Shown here: positions 44,414 to 54,234 of the stretch, piece after piece | Layout: every line of letters starts with the position of its first letter | Position numbering within the stretch: position 1 is the stretch's first letter | Assembly: GCF_965228705.1 (NCBI RefSeq) | Contig: NZ_OZ245832.1 | Location: 1,488,001-1,552,000, forward strand | Direction: 5' to 3' | Origin: Croceimicrobium sp965228705 | GTDB taxonomy: Bacteria; Bacteroidota; Bacteroidia; Flavobacteriales; Schleiferiaceae | Length of the DNA stretch: 64,000 nucleotides | The notes under the pieces: generated by a model | Told to the model about the DNA's origin: nothing | The model's database searches: none | Seen by the model: only the letters and a program-made list of their open reading frames with translations | Program-made: the position numbers and the translations under genes

Positions 44414-45277
44414 TTAGGCGAAATTTTGGTTCAAGTTAAGGATTTTGCGCACTTCCACCGCCTCCTTCACATCGTGTACCCTAAGGATATTGGCTCCTTT
44501 TTGCAATGCTAAAGTATGCATTACGGTAGTCGCATTTAAGGCCTCCTGAGCATTAAGACCCAAACTTTTATAGATCATCGATTTACGGCTAAGACCTATT
44601 AAAATTGGGAGTTCAAAAATCTGCTTGAAGTAGTCGATATGCTGAAAAAGACGGTAATTATCCGCCTGACTTTTTCCGAAACCAAAGCCGGGGTCAAGGA
44701 TAATGTCATTCGCGCCAGCCGCCACCAGCTTTTCCAACTGCTCACTAAAAAAACGCGCCACTTCCTTAACAACATTGGCATATTGCGGGTTTTGCTGCAT
44801 GGTTTCAGGTAAGCCTTGCATATGCATCATTACGTAGGGTGCCTGGCTTTCGCCGATGAAGGGAATCATTGCTGAATCGATCAAGCCTCCCGAAATATCA
44901 TTGATTAGGGCCACCCCATTTTCCCAGGACTTTTCTGCAGTACGGGCATTGTAGGTATCCACCGAAAGGGGCATATCGGGCATTTCACTTTGTAAGGCTT
45001 CAATAACCGGAGCCAGGATTTGCCACTCCTTTTCTGCATCGATTAAGGCAGAACCTGGTTTGGAACTAGCTGGACCCAAATCGATAATATCCGCTCCTTC
45101 AGCTTGCATCTTTCGAGCCTGAGTAAGGGCCTTCTCTACCGTTGTATAGGCCCCGCCATCAAAGAAAGAATCAGGGTTAATATTCAATATTCCCATAATC
45201 ATTGCCTGATCCAATGGGTAGACTTTGCCCCTTAAATTGAGACTTCCTTTCTGGTAAAATGCCTTATCTTTCGCCAC
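44414..45277 (-). CDS. folP: Dihydropteroate synthase
   Basis: About 287 residues. MGILNINPDSFFDGG, DLGPASSKPG, the LSVDTYNA strand, DPGFGFGKS and GLSRKS identify DHPS, which joins p-aminobenzoate to pterin pyrophosphate in folate synthesis. The start is uncertain: the frame is open to an ATG at 45424, but that overlaps the divergent DUF1599 gene. The GTG at 45275-45277 gives a normal length and leaves a 35-base divergent gap, so I propose it. The usual ATG is missing. It is directly upstream of cdaA and probably co-transcribed with it. Confidence 0.85.
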   Translation of the reverse strand: MAKDKAFYQKGSLNLRGKVYPLDQAMIMGILNINPDSFFDGGAYTTVEKALTQARKMQAEGADIIDLGPASSKPGSALIDAEKEWQILAPVIEALQSEMPDMPLSVDTYNARTAEKSWENGVALINDISGGLIDSAMIPFIGESQAPYVMMHMQGLPETMQQNPQYANVVKEVARFFSEQLEKLVAAGANDIILDPGFGFGKSQADNYRLFQHIDYFKQIFELPILIGLSRKSMIYKSLGLNAQEALNATTVMHTLALQKGANILRVHDVKEAVEVRKILNLNQNFA

Positions 45278-45312
45278 CTTTCCGCTATCTTTAATCGCAG
45301 CGAAATTATCAA

Positions 45313-45852
45313 ATGGCGAATACTTCTGAACAGTACGATTCGGTAATTGAACATTGCCGCAGTTTATACTTGAAAAAACATCGCGACTACGGGGCAGCCT
45401 GGCGCATTTTACGTTTACCTTCATTAACCGACCAGATCTTCATTAAGGCCAATCGCCTGCGAAGCATTCAGGATAAGGGCGTGCAATTAGTGGACGACCA
45501 TATGGAGGGCGAATTTATTGGGATCATCAATTATAGTTTGATGGCTCTGGTGCAAATTGAAAGAGGCATTGCTCAGGAACCCGATTTAAATGAAGCTGAA
45601 GCCCTGGAGCTTTTTAATGCCCAGGCTACAGTGGCCAAAAATTTGATGGAGCGTAAAAACCATGATTATGGTGAAGCCTGGCGCGATATGCGAATTTCTT
45701 CTCTCACCGATTTGATTTTGCAAAAGATCCTTCGGATTAAACAGATTGAAGATAATGCCGGCAAAACCATTGCTTCGGAAGGAATAGATGCGAATTACCT
45801 GGATATGGTAAACTATGCTGTTTTCGCACTCATTAAAATGAATGAAAAATAA
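45313..45852 (+). CDS. DUF1599 protein with internal duplication
   Basis: A 179-residue protein with two similar halves. Each holds H-R/H-DYGxAWRxxRxxSLTD, then IxxKxxRIxxI, a variable stretch and a final YxxMxNYxxxAL-type helix. This is DUF1599, common in Bacteroidota beside folP; I know no proven function. The conserved D, Y, W and R residues suggest a ligand or nucleotide site. TATCTTTA at 45286-45293, one mismatch from the -7 consensus, could drive it. The next gene follows six bases after its stop. Confidence 0.82.
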   Translation: MANTSEQYDSVIEHCRSLYLKKHRDYGAAWRILRLPSLTDQIFIKANRLRSIQDKGVQLVDDHMEGEFIGIINYSLMALVQIERGIAQEPDLNEAEALELFNAQATVAKNLMERKNHDYGEAWRDMRISSLTDLILQKILRIKQIEDNAGKTIASEGIDANYLDMVNYAVFALIKMNEK

Positions 45853-45858
45853 AGCACT

Positions 45859-47004
45859 ATGAAATTGATCACCCAGATATCGCGCCTGCTGGTAGGTGCC
45901 CTTTTTATTTTTTCAGGATTGATCAAACTCAATGACCCGATGGGTTTCGCCTTTAAGCTAAGCGATTATTTTGCTCCCGATGTTCTTAACCTCACTTTTC
46001 TTAGTGACTTCACCCTTCCTCTGGCCCTCTTTATCGTTATTTTGGAAGTAATCCTTGGGGTGGCCTTATTGCTGGGCAAATGGGTAAATCTCACCAGCTG
46101 GCTTTTACTTTTAATGATTGTCTTCTTCACCTTCCTAACCTTCTATTCTGCTTACTTTAATAAGGTGACAGATTGCGGTTGCTTTGGTGATGCTATCCCT
46201 TTAACACCCTGGCAGTCTTTTGGTAAAGATGTAGTTCTCACGGTCTTAATAAGCTTGATATTCTTTAACCGTCAGTACATTAAACCACTATTGGGGCCTG
46301 GAGGCCAAAATGTCGTGCTAAGCCTTTCTTTGGCTGGATGCATTGCTCTGGGCTACTTTGTTTTAGAACATCTTCCTATTAAAGACTTTCGCCCCTACGC
46401 TGAAGGCAAAAGCATTGTTGAAGGCATGAAATCTGCCGAAGAATTGAATTTGGAGCCGCCTAAATACGCCACTATTTACACCTTAAAAAATGCCCATACT
46501 GAGGAGAGCATGAAGGTGAACTCTGAAGACTATATCAGTGAAGGCTGGTGGCAGAAAAAAGAATGGGAAATTCAAAGCGACGAAAGTGAAACTGTCTTAT
46601 TAAGCGAAGGCTATGAACCTCCTATTCATGATTTCAGCATTGAAATGAATGGCAATGATGTTACGGATCAGGTATTGGCAGCCGAGCGGATTTTTGTTTT
46701 AGTGGCTTATGATCTTACTAAAAGCGACAGCAGCGCCTATGCGGCTTTAAATGAATTTGCCCTGGCAGCAGCCGACCAAGAAATTCCCTTTATTGGCATT
46801 ACAGGTAGCTTACCTTCTTTGGCCGCTGAAAAAACTCAAGCCTGGTCTTTGCGCTTTAGTTTTGGTATTATCGACGGAACCACAGCCAAAACCATTATTC
46901 GCGCCAATCCCGGTATCGTAATGTTGGAGAAAGGGCTGATCGTTAAAAAGTGGCATGCACAGGATTTACCAGCTTTTGAAGAGCTGGCTCAAAGCTGGAA
47001 ATAA
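45859..47004 (+). CDS. DoxX-like membrane protein with C-terminal thioredoxin-like domain (BT_3928 type)
   Basis: A 381-residue protein. The first 170 residues hold four or five membrane segments of DoxX/MauE type, with VTDCGCFGDAI between them. The C-terminal 150 residues look like a thioredoxin fold (FVLVAYDLTKS, then GIVMLEKGLIVKKWHAQDLP), but no CxxC active site is seen, so redox exchange would need the CGC pair in the membrane part. Similar fusions are labelled BT_3928 family; function is unknown. It is in an operon with DUF1599 and an ABC permease that starts right after its stop. Confidence 0.8.
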   Translation: MKLITQISRLLVGALFIFSGLIKLNDPMGFAFKLSDYFAPDVLNLTFLSDFTLPLALFIVILEVILGVALLLGKWVNLTSWLLLLMIVFFTFLTFYSAYFNKVTDCGCFGDAIPLTPWQSFGKDVVLTVLISLIFFNRQYIKPLLGPGGQNVVLSLSLAGCIALGYFVLEHLPIKDFRPYAEGKSIVEGMKSAEELNLEPPKYATIYTLKNAHTEESMKVNSEDYISEGWWQKKEWEIQSDESETVLLSEGYEPPIHDFSIEMNGNDVTDQVLAAERIFVLVAYDLTKSDSSAYAALNEFALAAADQEIPFIGITGSLPSLAAEKTQAWSLRFSFGIIDGTTAKTIIRANPGIVMLEKGLIVKKWHAQDLPAFEELAQSWK

Positions 47005-48078
47005 TTGCTGCGTTTTATCTGGAATAAAACCTGGTATGGCCTCCTGGTGATGTGGGGTGTTATTACCGTTGTCTTCTTTCTCTTTAACGTATTGCCTGGC
47101 GATCCTTCCCGGATGATGCTGGATCAAAGAGAAGACAGCGAGCAATTGGCACGAATCAAAGCCAAATATGGTTTTGATTTACCTCTTGGTCAACAGTATA
47201 TGCATTACCTCAATGACCTGAGTCCTCTTTCCTGGCACAGTTCAAATCCTGAAGATTTTAGTAATTATCAACGCTATCAGACAAAGCCCATAAGGCTTTT
47301 CAAAATAGGGGAAGGAGAATTTTGCTTAAAAGCACCTTATCTGCGCACCTCCTTTCGGTCGCAGGGCAAAGAAGTGAGTACTATCTTAAGTGAAACTTTT
47401 CCCAATACTTTGGTGCTGGCAATTGCCGCTATGACCCTGGCCTTAATTTTAGGCTTAAGCCTGGGTATGGTAGCAGCCCGCTTTAAAGGCAGCTGGATCG
47501 ATAGCGGTATTAGCTTTTTTGGTACCTTGGGTATGTCGGTACCTTCCTTCTTCTCGGCCATCTTAATGGCCTGGATATTTGGCTATCTGCTTTCTGCCTG
47601 GACCGGTCTTAATATGACCGGGAGCTTATATGAGGCCGATCTTTATGGAGAAGGGCGCTACATTGCATGGTCCAATTTAATTTTGCCCGCGATAACCCTG
47701 GGGATTAGACCCTTGGCTGTAATCATTCAATTGAGTCGATCTTCTATCTTAGAGGAATTAGGACAAGATTATATCCGCACTGCTCGGGCCAAAGGCTTAA
47801 GCATGCCCGCCATTTTAAGGAAACATGCCTTGCGAAATGCCTTAAACCCGGTTATTACCGCTGCTTCCGGATGGTTTGCCTCTATGTTGGCCGGAGCTGT
47901 TTTTGTAGAATATATCTTCGGCTGGAACGGTTTGGGAAAACAAATTGTTGACGCTCTAAATCAGTTGGATTTGCCTCTCGTAATGGGGGCAGTACTATTG
48001 ATTGCGATTACCTTTGTGGTGATCAGTATAATTGTAGATTTATTGTATGCCTGGGTTGATCCCAGAGTACGTAATTAA
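47005..48078 (+). CDS. Oligopeptide/dipeptide-type ABC permease (DppB/OppB-like)
   Basis: A 357-residue inner-membrane permease with about six segments. The N-terminal VFFLFNVLPGDPSRMML motif and the EAA loop YIRTARAKGLSMPAILRKHALRNAL identify the DppB/OppB family. About 60 extra residues lie between the first segment and the rest of the domain. No DppC, ATPase or binding protein is adjacent, so partners must be elsewhere. The start is a TTG immediately after the upstream TAA, and tpiA begins ten bases after its stop. Confidence 0.88.
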   Translation: MLRFIWNKTWYGLLVMWGVITVVFFLFNVLPGDPSRMMLDQREDSEQLARIKAKYGFDLPLGQQYMHYLNDLSPLSWHSSNPEDFSNYQRYQTKPIRLFKIGEGEFCLKAPYLRTSFRSQGKEVSTILSETFPNTLVLAIAAMTLALILGLSLGMVAARFKGSWIDSGISFFGTLGMSVPSFFSAILMAWIFGYLLSAWTGLNMTGSLYEADLYGEGRYIAWSNLILPAITLGIRPLAVIIQLSRSSILEELGQDYIRTARAKGLSMPAILRKHALRNALNPVITAASGWFASMLAGAVFVEYIFGWNGLGKQIVDALNQLDLPLVMGAVLLIAITFVVISIIVDLLYAWVDPRVRN

Positions 48079-48088
48079 TTGAAATAAA

Positions 48089-48862
48089 ATGGCACGTAAA
48101 ATTATTGCCGGGAACTGGAAAATGAACCTGAACCTGGCCGAAGGCGCCGCTTTGGTTAAAGCCAGTGATGACTATCTAAATGCAAATCCGGCCAAACATA
48201 TTGACGTGATTGTTGCTCCTCCGGCGCATCAATTAGTCCAAACTGTTAAGCTTTCCACAAACACTAAACTTTCGGTGGTTGCCCAAAATATGTGCGCCCA
48301 TGAAAATGGAGCTTATACGGGTGAAATTAGCGCCAGTATGCTGGTAGATGCCGGGGTGGAATTAGTAATTGTAGGGCATTCGGAAAGAAGAGAAATTTTC
48401 GGAGAGGATAATGCGCTTTTGGAAGCTAAACTTCACAAAGCCCTGGAATACGACCTCTACCCAATTTTCTGTGTAGGTGAAAGTTTGGAACAACGTCAAG
48501 CTGGAATACACTTCGATCATATCGAAAAGCAATTGGAAGCTGGTCTTAAAAATTTCAGTGCCGATCAGATTCCTCACATCATTTTAGCCTACGAACCGAT
48601 TTGGGCTATAGGAACCGGGGAAACTGCCAGTCCAGAACAAGCTCAGGAAATGCATGCCTTTATTCGAAAATTCCTGGCCAGTAAATTTTCTGCCACGGTA
48701 GCAGATGAGACTTCCATTCTTTATGGTGGTTCCGTAAAACCTGCCAATGCCAAGGATTTATTTAGTCAACCGGATATTGATGGTGGATTAATTGGTGGCG
48801 CCTCTATCCAAATTGACTCCTTCTTGGAGCTTATTAAAATCGGAGAATCCATTTTACGATGA
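48089..48862 (+). CDS. tpiA: Triosephosphate isomerase
   Basis: A 257-residue TIM-barrel enzyme. GNWKMN with the substrate lysine at 11, VGHSERR with the catalytic histidine at 97, AYEPIWAIGTG with the catalytic glutamate at 169, and YGGSVKPANA and GGLIGGAS for phosphate binding are all in place. It interconverts dihydroxyacetone phosphate and glyceraldehyde-3-phosphate. Its stop overlaps the prmA start by four bases (ATGA), so translation is coupled. Confidence 0.98.
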   Translation: MARKIIAGNWKMNLNLAEGAALVKASDDYLNANPAKHIDVIVAPPAHQLVQTVKLSTNTKLSVVAQNMCAHENGAYTGEISASMLVDAGVELVIVGHSERREIFGEDNALLEAKLHKALEYDLYPIFCVGESLEQRQAGIHFDHIEKQLEAGLKNFSADQIPHIILAYEPIWAIGTGETASPEQAQEMHAFIRKFLASKFSATVADETSILYGGSVKPANAKDLFSQPDIDGGLIGGASIQIDSFLELIKIGESILR

Positions 48863-49695
48863 AAAATTACCTAGTCCTCGATTTCCAAGTAAGCCCAGTA
48901 GAACCGGGCCGCGATATCCTTCTAGCCCTTTTGGATAACTTAGGTTACGACAGTTTTGAAGAAAGTCCCAAAGGCCTAAAGGCTTATATTTTGGAAGAGG
49001 ATTTTAATGCTGAAGAATTAGAAGCTCTGCCCCTTTTTAATGGAGAAGAGTTTGAAATCAGCTATAGCTCCGAAAAATTGGAGACAATTAACTGGAACGA
49101 AGAATGGGAGCGCAATTATGAGCCTGTAAGCTTGGAGCAGCGCCTTTTAATCAGAGCTCCTTTTCATAGCATCAGCGGAAGCTATGATCATGAAATCGTA
49201 ATTGAGCCTAAAATGTCCTTCGGAACCGGGCATCATCATACAACTCGTTTAATGGCTAAAGCTATGTTTGACCTTGACTTCAAAGGCAAAAAGGTTTTAG
49301 ACATGGGTACCGGAACCGGAATCCTGGCAATATTAGCCCAACAATTAGGCGCTACTGATATTGATGCGATTGACAATTTCGAATGGGCAGTTGAAAACAC
49401 TGCTGAGAATGCCGAACGCAATCAAGCTGATAAGGTTAAAGCCGAATGGGGTGATGCGGCCTTATTAACAGGAAGAAATTACGACATGATTCTGGCGAAT
49501 ATCAACCGAAATGTATTATTGGAAGATATGAAGGCCTACGTGGATACCCTGGCTTCCGGTGGATCTATTCTCTTTAGTGGATTTTTTGCCCATGATTTTG
49601 AGCTGATTGATGAAGAAGCGCAAAATCAAGGACTAGAATTTCGCCATCGAATAGAAGAAGAACGCTGGCAATGCGTTCATTATCAAAAGCCCTAA
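48859..49695 (+). CDS. prmA: Ribosomal protein L11 methyltransferase
   Basis: A 278-residue SAM-dependent methyltransferase. The N-terminal domain that binds L11 is followed by FGTGHHHTTRLM, the SAM motif VLDMGTGTGILAI and ILANINRNVL, matching PrmA. It methylates L11 amino groups on the large ribosomal subunit. Length is slightly below the E. coli enzyme (293). It is coupled to tpiA and followed 20 bases later by the large unknown protein. Confidence 0.95.
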   Translation: MKNYLVLDFQVSPVEPGRDILLALLDNLGYDSFEESPKGLKAYILEEDFNAEELEALPLFNGEEFEISYSSEKLETINWNEEWERNYEPVSLEQRLLIRAPFHSISGSYDHEIVIEPKMSFGTGHHHTTRLMAKAMFDLDFKGKKVLDMGTGTGILAILAQQLGATDIDAIDNFEWAVENTAENAERNQADKVKAEWGDAALLTGRNYDMILANINRNVLLEDMKAYVDTLASGGSILFSGFFAHDFELIDEEAQNQGLEFRHRIEEERWQCVHYQKP

Positions 49696-49715
49696 TTCCC
49701 AAATACCCTCTGCCG

Positions 49716-52700
49716 ATGCGATTACGCCTCATATTTATTTTTCTCTGCAGCTCGTTCATGGCCCTTCAAGGCCAAAGCTTAAAACGTTTCACCCCAGAAA
49801 AGACTAGCTATTTACAGGAGTTAAAACAATTTTGGGAAGACGAGAATAATAATCTTGAGGACACGGCTATTGAGCACTTAAGCAGAGATTTCGATAGCCT
49901 CTTTATTGATCAATTTACGGATGAAGAAGCCGCTTTGCTTTACGATTTAAGCAATACCCTTCTCCGAAAAAGAATGCGCGATTTTGAGGACTGGGCTCAT
50001 TTACTGCGTATTAGCATCTGGTTTAAGCAGGAGCAGGCCGAAGGAGAATTAGAGCGCTTTTACAAGGATTTTGAAGAAGTAAGCAAAAGACCCGCAAAAC
50101 AGTCCTCGGTATACCTCGCTACTTTTTACAATGTTATTCATCGCAATGTACTCTATGACGATGGTCGATTGCGTTGGGAAATAATTGGTGAAATAGGTCA
50201 ATATCGCTTCGATAATGGCCCGGTATTTAGTTTCGCCATCTCCGATCTTGTGGGCTTTTACAAGAACGATAGCACCCTGATTGAAGGAACGCAAGGTGAA
50301 TTTCGACCTCGTCAATATCAATTTGATGGTCAGGGAGGTACCGGCTATTTTACCCGGGCCGGTCTCCCTCAAGATTCAGCTTATGTAGACATCCTGAATT
50401 ATTCTTTTGATGTAAGTAAACCAGAGTTGGAAATAGACTCGGTAACCTTGCATACCAATTTCTACCTCGATCAACCGGTAGAAGGTAGCTGGCAAGAGAA
50501 ATTAACCAGCCAAAGTGAGACCGGACATGCAACCTTTCCTCGTTTTAGGTCTTATCGCAATGATCTCTACGTACCTTATATTCTGCCTTATGCCCAGTTT
50601 AGAGGTGGATTTTCCATCATTGGCGATCGCTTTTATGGCGGTGGAAACGACAGCAGCCGAGCTACCATTATTTTAGATTACAAGGATACCGTATTAATTA
50701 AAGCTACTTCTCGTCGTTTCTGGCTACGCAGAGATAAGGTGTATTCTGAAGATGTGGAAGCGGTAATCTATCTCGGTAATGGTGATAGCATTTTCCATCC
50801 AAAAGTGACCATGCGCTATTTGCCAGAACGCAAACAGTTCAGCTTTATTCGCAATGATGAAGGCATGGGCTCCGCCATCTTTTCAGACACCTACCATGAT
50901 CTGGATATGTTATTCGATATCATAACCTGGGAGGTGGGCAGTCCGCGCATGAAGATCTCCAGCTTAAACATGGGCTCTACTTCACCTGTGGTCTTTGAGA
51001 GTAAGAACTACTATCGCGGTCGGCGATTCGATGACTTGCGAGGTATGAGCAGTACACACCCCCTGGTGACCTTACAAAGGCTTTCCCAGAAAATGGGGGG
51101 TACCCGCACCTTTACAGATGAAGACATTGCCTACCACCTTAAAATGGATCGCAGTGATGCACATCGATTCCTTATGCGCTTTTCCGTTTTAGGATTTATT
51201 GATTACAGTGTACAAACTCGCGAAGCTTATATCAAGGACAAAACCTTTGAGTACATCCTCAATGCTAAGGGTTTACGCGACTTCGATGTGATTCAGTTTG
51301 TATCCCGCCTGGAGAATGGTACCAATGCAACTTTAAGCCTGGAAGACTACGCTATGGAAGTTGAAGGTATTAAAGCCATTACCCTCTCTGATTCCCAAAA
51401 GGTAGGTCTATTTCCGGCGAATGAGAAAATCATTATTCATAAGGATTTGAATTTCGATTTTGACGGGCAAATTAGTGCAGGTCGATTCAATTTCTGGGGA
51501 AATCAATTTAAGTTCAATTACGAGCAATTCCGCATTGCCATGGTCGATATCGACTCCATGCGCTTTAAGGTATTAAGCTTCGAACCGAATGCTTTGGGCC
51601 AACGCTATTTGGTTGACGTTAAAACAGTATTACAGGATCTAACGGGGGACCTTCAAATTGATAAGCCCAATAACAAATCGGGAAAAGGCTCCTTCTCCGA
51701 GTATCCCATATTCACCTCCGCTAAGGACTCCTATATCTATTATGATAAACGTAGCATCTTTGATGGGGTCTATAATCGAGAGGACTTTTATGTAACGCTG
51801 GAGCCTTTCGAAATTGACAGTTTGGACAATACCTCCACCACGGGTCTGTCTTTTGATGGCACCCTTACCTCGGCTAATATATTCCCGGAATTTGAAGAGT
51901 TTATTAAAGTACAGGAGGACTATTCCCTGGGCTTTACCCGGCAAACCCCGGCTGGTGGCTTTCCAACATATGGCGGAAAGGGACAGTATACAGCAGAGTT
52001 AAGCTTAAGCAACCGTGGCTTACGCGGAAATGGCAAACTCGACTATTTAAACTCGGTTGCCTATTCCGAAGAGTTTTTCTTCTTCCCGGATAGTACGGAT
52101 GGCATCACCACTTCCTATGAAATTACTGAAAAAACGGGTGGTGCAGGTTCTAATCCGCATGTAACCATAGATCAAAGTAAGCTGCATTGGGAACCCTATA
52201 ATGACGTGCTTTACACCAGCAGCATGGAACAGCCCTTTGCTTTGTATGATGCAATGGGTATGCGTACCACGGGTACTTTAGCACATTCCCCTACCGGTTT
52301 AAAAGGAAAGGGCCTTAATGAGTTTTTGGATGCAGAAACCCGTTCTCAAGACTATACCTACGAAAGCCGAAAACTACTATCGCCCAATACAGCATTCCGA
52401 GTTAGAGCCAACCCTGATGCTGATTGGGGATTTGGTGTAGATAGTGCTCAAGCGGATATCGATTTTAATAAGCAAAAAGGCGAATTCCGATTACTGAATA
52501 CCGATCAGTATTTCAGCTTAACGGCCAATAAATATATTGCCTACATGGATTTTGCCCTTTGGCAGATTCCCCAAAAAGCCATTGATCTAAGCAAGGAAAG
52601 CGGATCCGGACTTTCAGAAATGATTTCGGTTCATCCCCACCAGGACTCTCTGCGATTCCTGGCAGACCATTCTAAATTCTATCTTGAAAATACTTTATTG

Positions 52701-54137
52701 GAATCCTTTAAAGTTCCAGAAATCATGGTGGCTGATGCTTATATCTATCCTGATACAGGCTATGTAGCAATTGATAGTAATGCTGCTATGCGCACCTTAA
52801 CCAATGCTGCCGTTACTGCAAACTTGGTAGATCAATATCACAATATTTACGGGGCCTCAATAGACATCAAATCTGCTAATTACTACCAGGGAGAAGGTGA
52901 CTATGAATATGTGGATAAAGATGGAACCCCCTGGCCTATTCACTTCAAAGAGTTAAAAGTAGATACTGGCACCACTGTTGGATTTGCTCAAGTAAAGCAG
53001 GAAGATTTCTTCTATCTAAGTCCATTCTTTGCCTATTATGGAAATGTACGCATGCGTGCGGATCGAAAGGAACTGCTATTTAGAGGCTATACCCATATTG
53101 AAGCTAATTGTGATGCCATAAGTACCAACTGGTTTAATTTCCAAAGTTTAATTGATCCTGCTAATATCATCATAGAATTGCCGGAGGTAGATTCAGAGGA
53201 TAAAACCAAATTACTGGCCAATGGTATTTATTTGGCCTCAGACACAATTAGCGGATACGCGGCATTCTTAAGTCAGGAGGTACGCCCCACCGACAAGCAA
53301 ATGTTCTTTGCCAATGGAGTGCTTTACTATGATGAAGCCATAAGTAGTTATGTTATTACAGAACGGGAAAAAATTGCCAATCCCGATCTTCCGATCAATA
53401 TTCTGCGCTTCAATAACCTGAATTGTACAATGGAAGGCGAAGGCGCCATGAGTTTGGGTGATGGAAAAAGTCAGTTAAACATTAATTCGTATGGTCTGAT
53501 TAGCTACGATCTGAATACGGATAAAATGCAATTGGACCTTACCATGGGAATGGAGTTCTTCTTTGCTAAAGATTTATTGGAAAAATTCGCCCAGATTGTT
53601 GCCGACAATGCAGATGGAGAAGGAGTAAACATCGGGCGTAAAGCTTTTGAAATAGCCACCGAGTACCGACTGGAGCCTAAGGATCTCACCAAGTTCCGAG
53701 AAGAGGTTAAAGCCTTTGGAGCGCCTGAAAAAGTACCTGATGATCTACAACAAACCTTATTATTTGGTGAGTTAACCATGAACTGGACACCAGAGTCCAT
53801 CTCATTTTTAAGCGAAGGTCCCATTGGGATTGCCGGATTTGGGGAAAGTTTCGTTAATGCCAAGGTAGAAGGCTATGTCGAAATTCAGCGTAAACGTCGT
53901 GGTGACGAAATTTACATCTATTTGGACCTTGGTTCTGATGAGATATACATCGACTATAAGCGTAACCAAATGGGGATTTACACCACCAATGATGAATTCA
54001 TGACCTTACTCAAAGAAATGGATATTAAAGATCGTCGAAATGAAGTACGCGGCATGCCTCCATTTATGTACAGCATTAGTACCAAGGGAAAAATGAACCG
54101 ATTCATTCGTCGTTTCGATAGTTTTGAAGATCAGTAA
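49716..54137 (+). CDS. Large exported protein of unknown function
   Basis: About 1473 residues with a signal peptide (LIFIFLCSSFMALQGQ). The middle and C-terminus are beta-rich with recurring NxFxF/LNxRGLxGxG-type strands, faintly like OstA/LptA-like or AsmA-like proteins. A charged helical stretch near 470-510 (FTDEDIAYHLKMDRSDAHRF) looks like a small helical or winged-helix module. Most of the sequence matches nothing I know. It has few cysteines. An in-frame ATG 45 bases earlier lies inside prmA; the internal start gives the signal peptide. An 8-bp AT hairpin (54156-54175) follows the stop. A role in the outer membrane or periplasm is a guess. Confidence 0.7.
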   Translation: MRLRLIFIFLCSSFMALQGQSLKRFTPEKTSYLQELKQFWEDENNNLEDTAIEHLSRDFDSLFIDQFTDEEAALLYDLSNTLLRKRMRDFEDWAHLLRISIWFKQEQAEGELERFYKDFEEVSKRPAKQSSVYLATFYNVIHRNVLYDDGRLRWEIIGEIGQYRFDNGPVFSFAISDLVGFYKNDSTLIEGTQGEFRPRQYQFDGQGGTGYFTRAGLPQDSAYVDILNYSFDVSKPELEIDSVTLHTNFYLDQPVEGSWQEKLTSQSETGHATFPRFRSYRNDLYVPYILPYAQFRGGFSIIGDRFYGGGNDSSRATIILDYKDTVLIKATSRRFWLRRDKVYSEDVEAVIYLGNGDSIFHPKVTMRYLPERKQFSFIRNDEGMGSAIFSDTYHDLDMLFDIITWEVGSPRMKISSLNMGSTSPVVFESKNYYRGRRFDDLRGMSSTHPLVTLQRLSQKMGGTRTFTDEDIAYHLKMDRSDAHRFLMRFSVLGFIDYSVQTREAYIKDKTFEYILNAKGLRDFDVIQFVSRLENGTNATLSLEDYAMEVEGIKAITLSDSQKVGLFPANEKIIIHKDLNFDFDGQISAGRFNFWGNQFKFNYEQFRIAMVDIDSMRFKVLSFEPNALGQRYLVDVKTVLQDLTGDLQIDKPNNKSGKGSFSEYPIFTSAKDSYIYYDKRSIFDGVYNREDFYVTLEPFEIDSLDNTSTTGLSFDGTLTSANIFPEFEEFIKVQEDYSLGFTRQTPAGGFPTYGGKGQYTAELSLSNRGLRGNGKLDYLNSVAYSEEFFFFPDSTDGITTSYEITEKTGGAGSNPHVTIDQSKLHWEPYNDVLYTSSMEQPFALYDAMGMRTTGTLAHSPTGLKGKGLNEFLDAETRSQDYTYESRKLLSPNTAFRVRANPDADWGFGVDSAQADIDFNKQKGEFRLLNTDQYFSLTANKYIAYMDFALWQIPQKAIDLSKESGSGLSEMISVHPHQDSLRFLADHSKFYLENTLLESFKVPEIMVADAYIYPDTGYVAIDSNAAMRTLTNAAVTANLVDQYHNIYGASIDIKSANYYQGEGDYEYVDKDGTPWPIHFKELKVDTGTTVGFAQVKQEDFFYLSPFFAYYGNVRMRADRKELLFRGYTHIEANCDAISTNWFNFQSLIDPANIIIELPEVDSEDKTKLLANGIYLASDTISGYAAFLSQEVRPTDKQMFFANGVLYYDEAISSYVITEREKIANPDLPINILRFNNLNCTMEGEGAMSLGDGKSQLNINSYGLISYDLNTDKMQLDLTMGMEFFFAKDLLEKFAQIVADNADGEGVNIGRKAFEIATEYRLEPKDLTKFREEVKAFGAPEKVPDDLQQTLLFGELTMNWTPESISFLSEGPIGIAGFGESFVNAKVEGYVEIQRKRRGDEIYIYLDLGSDEIYIDYKRNQMGIYTTNDEFMTLLKEMDIKDRRNEVRGMPPFMYSISTKGKMNRFIRRFDSFEDQ

Positions 54138-54155
54138 ACACCCTTTCATTTTGCG

Positions 54156-54175
54156 CTTTTAAAACAATTTAAAAG
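54156..54175. repeat. AT-rich hairpin after the large exported protein gene
   Basis: CTTTTAAA and TTTAAAAG form perfect 8-base arms around ACAA, 18 bases after the stop at 54137. There is no GC clamp or T-run, so termination would be weak. Confidence 0.4.
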
Positions 54176-54234
54176 GCAGCTTCTGCACTTTTAGCAATTA
54201 AGCACGACCCTACTTTAGAGAAAGATTGTAAATC

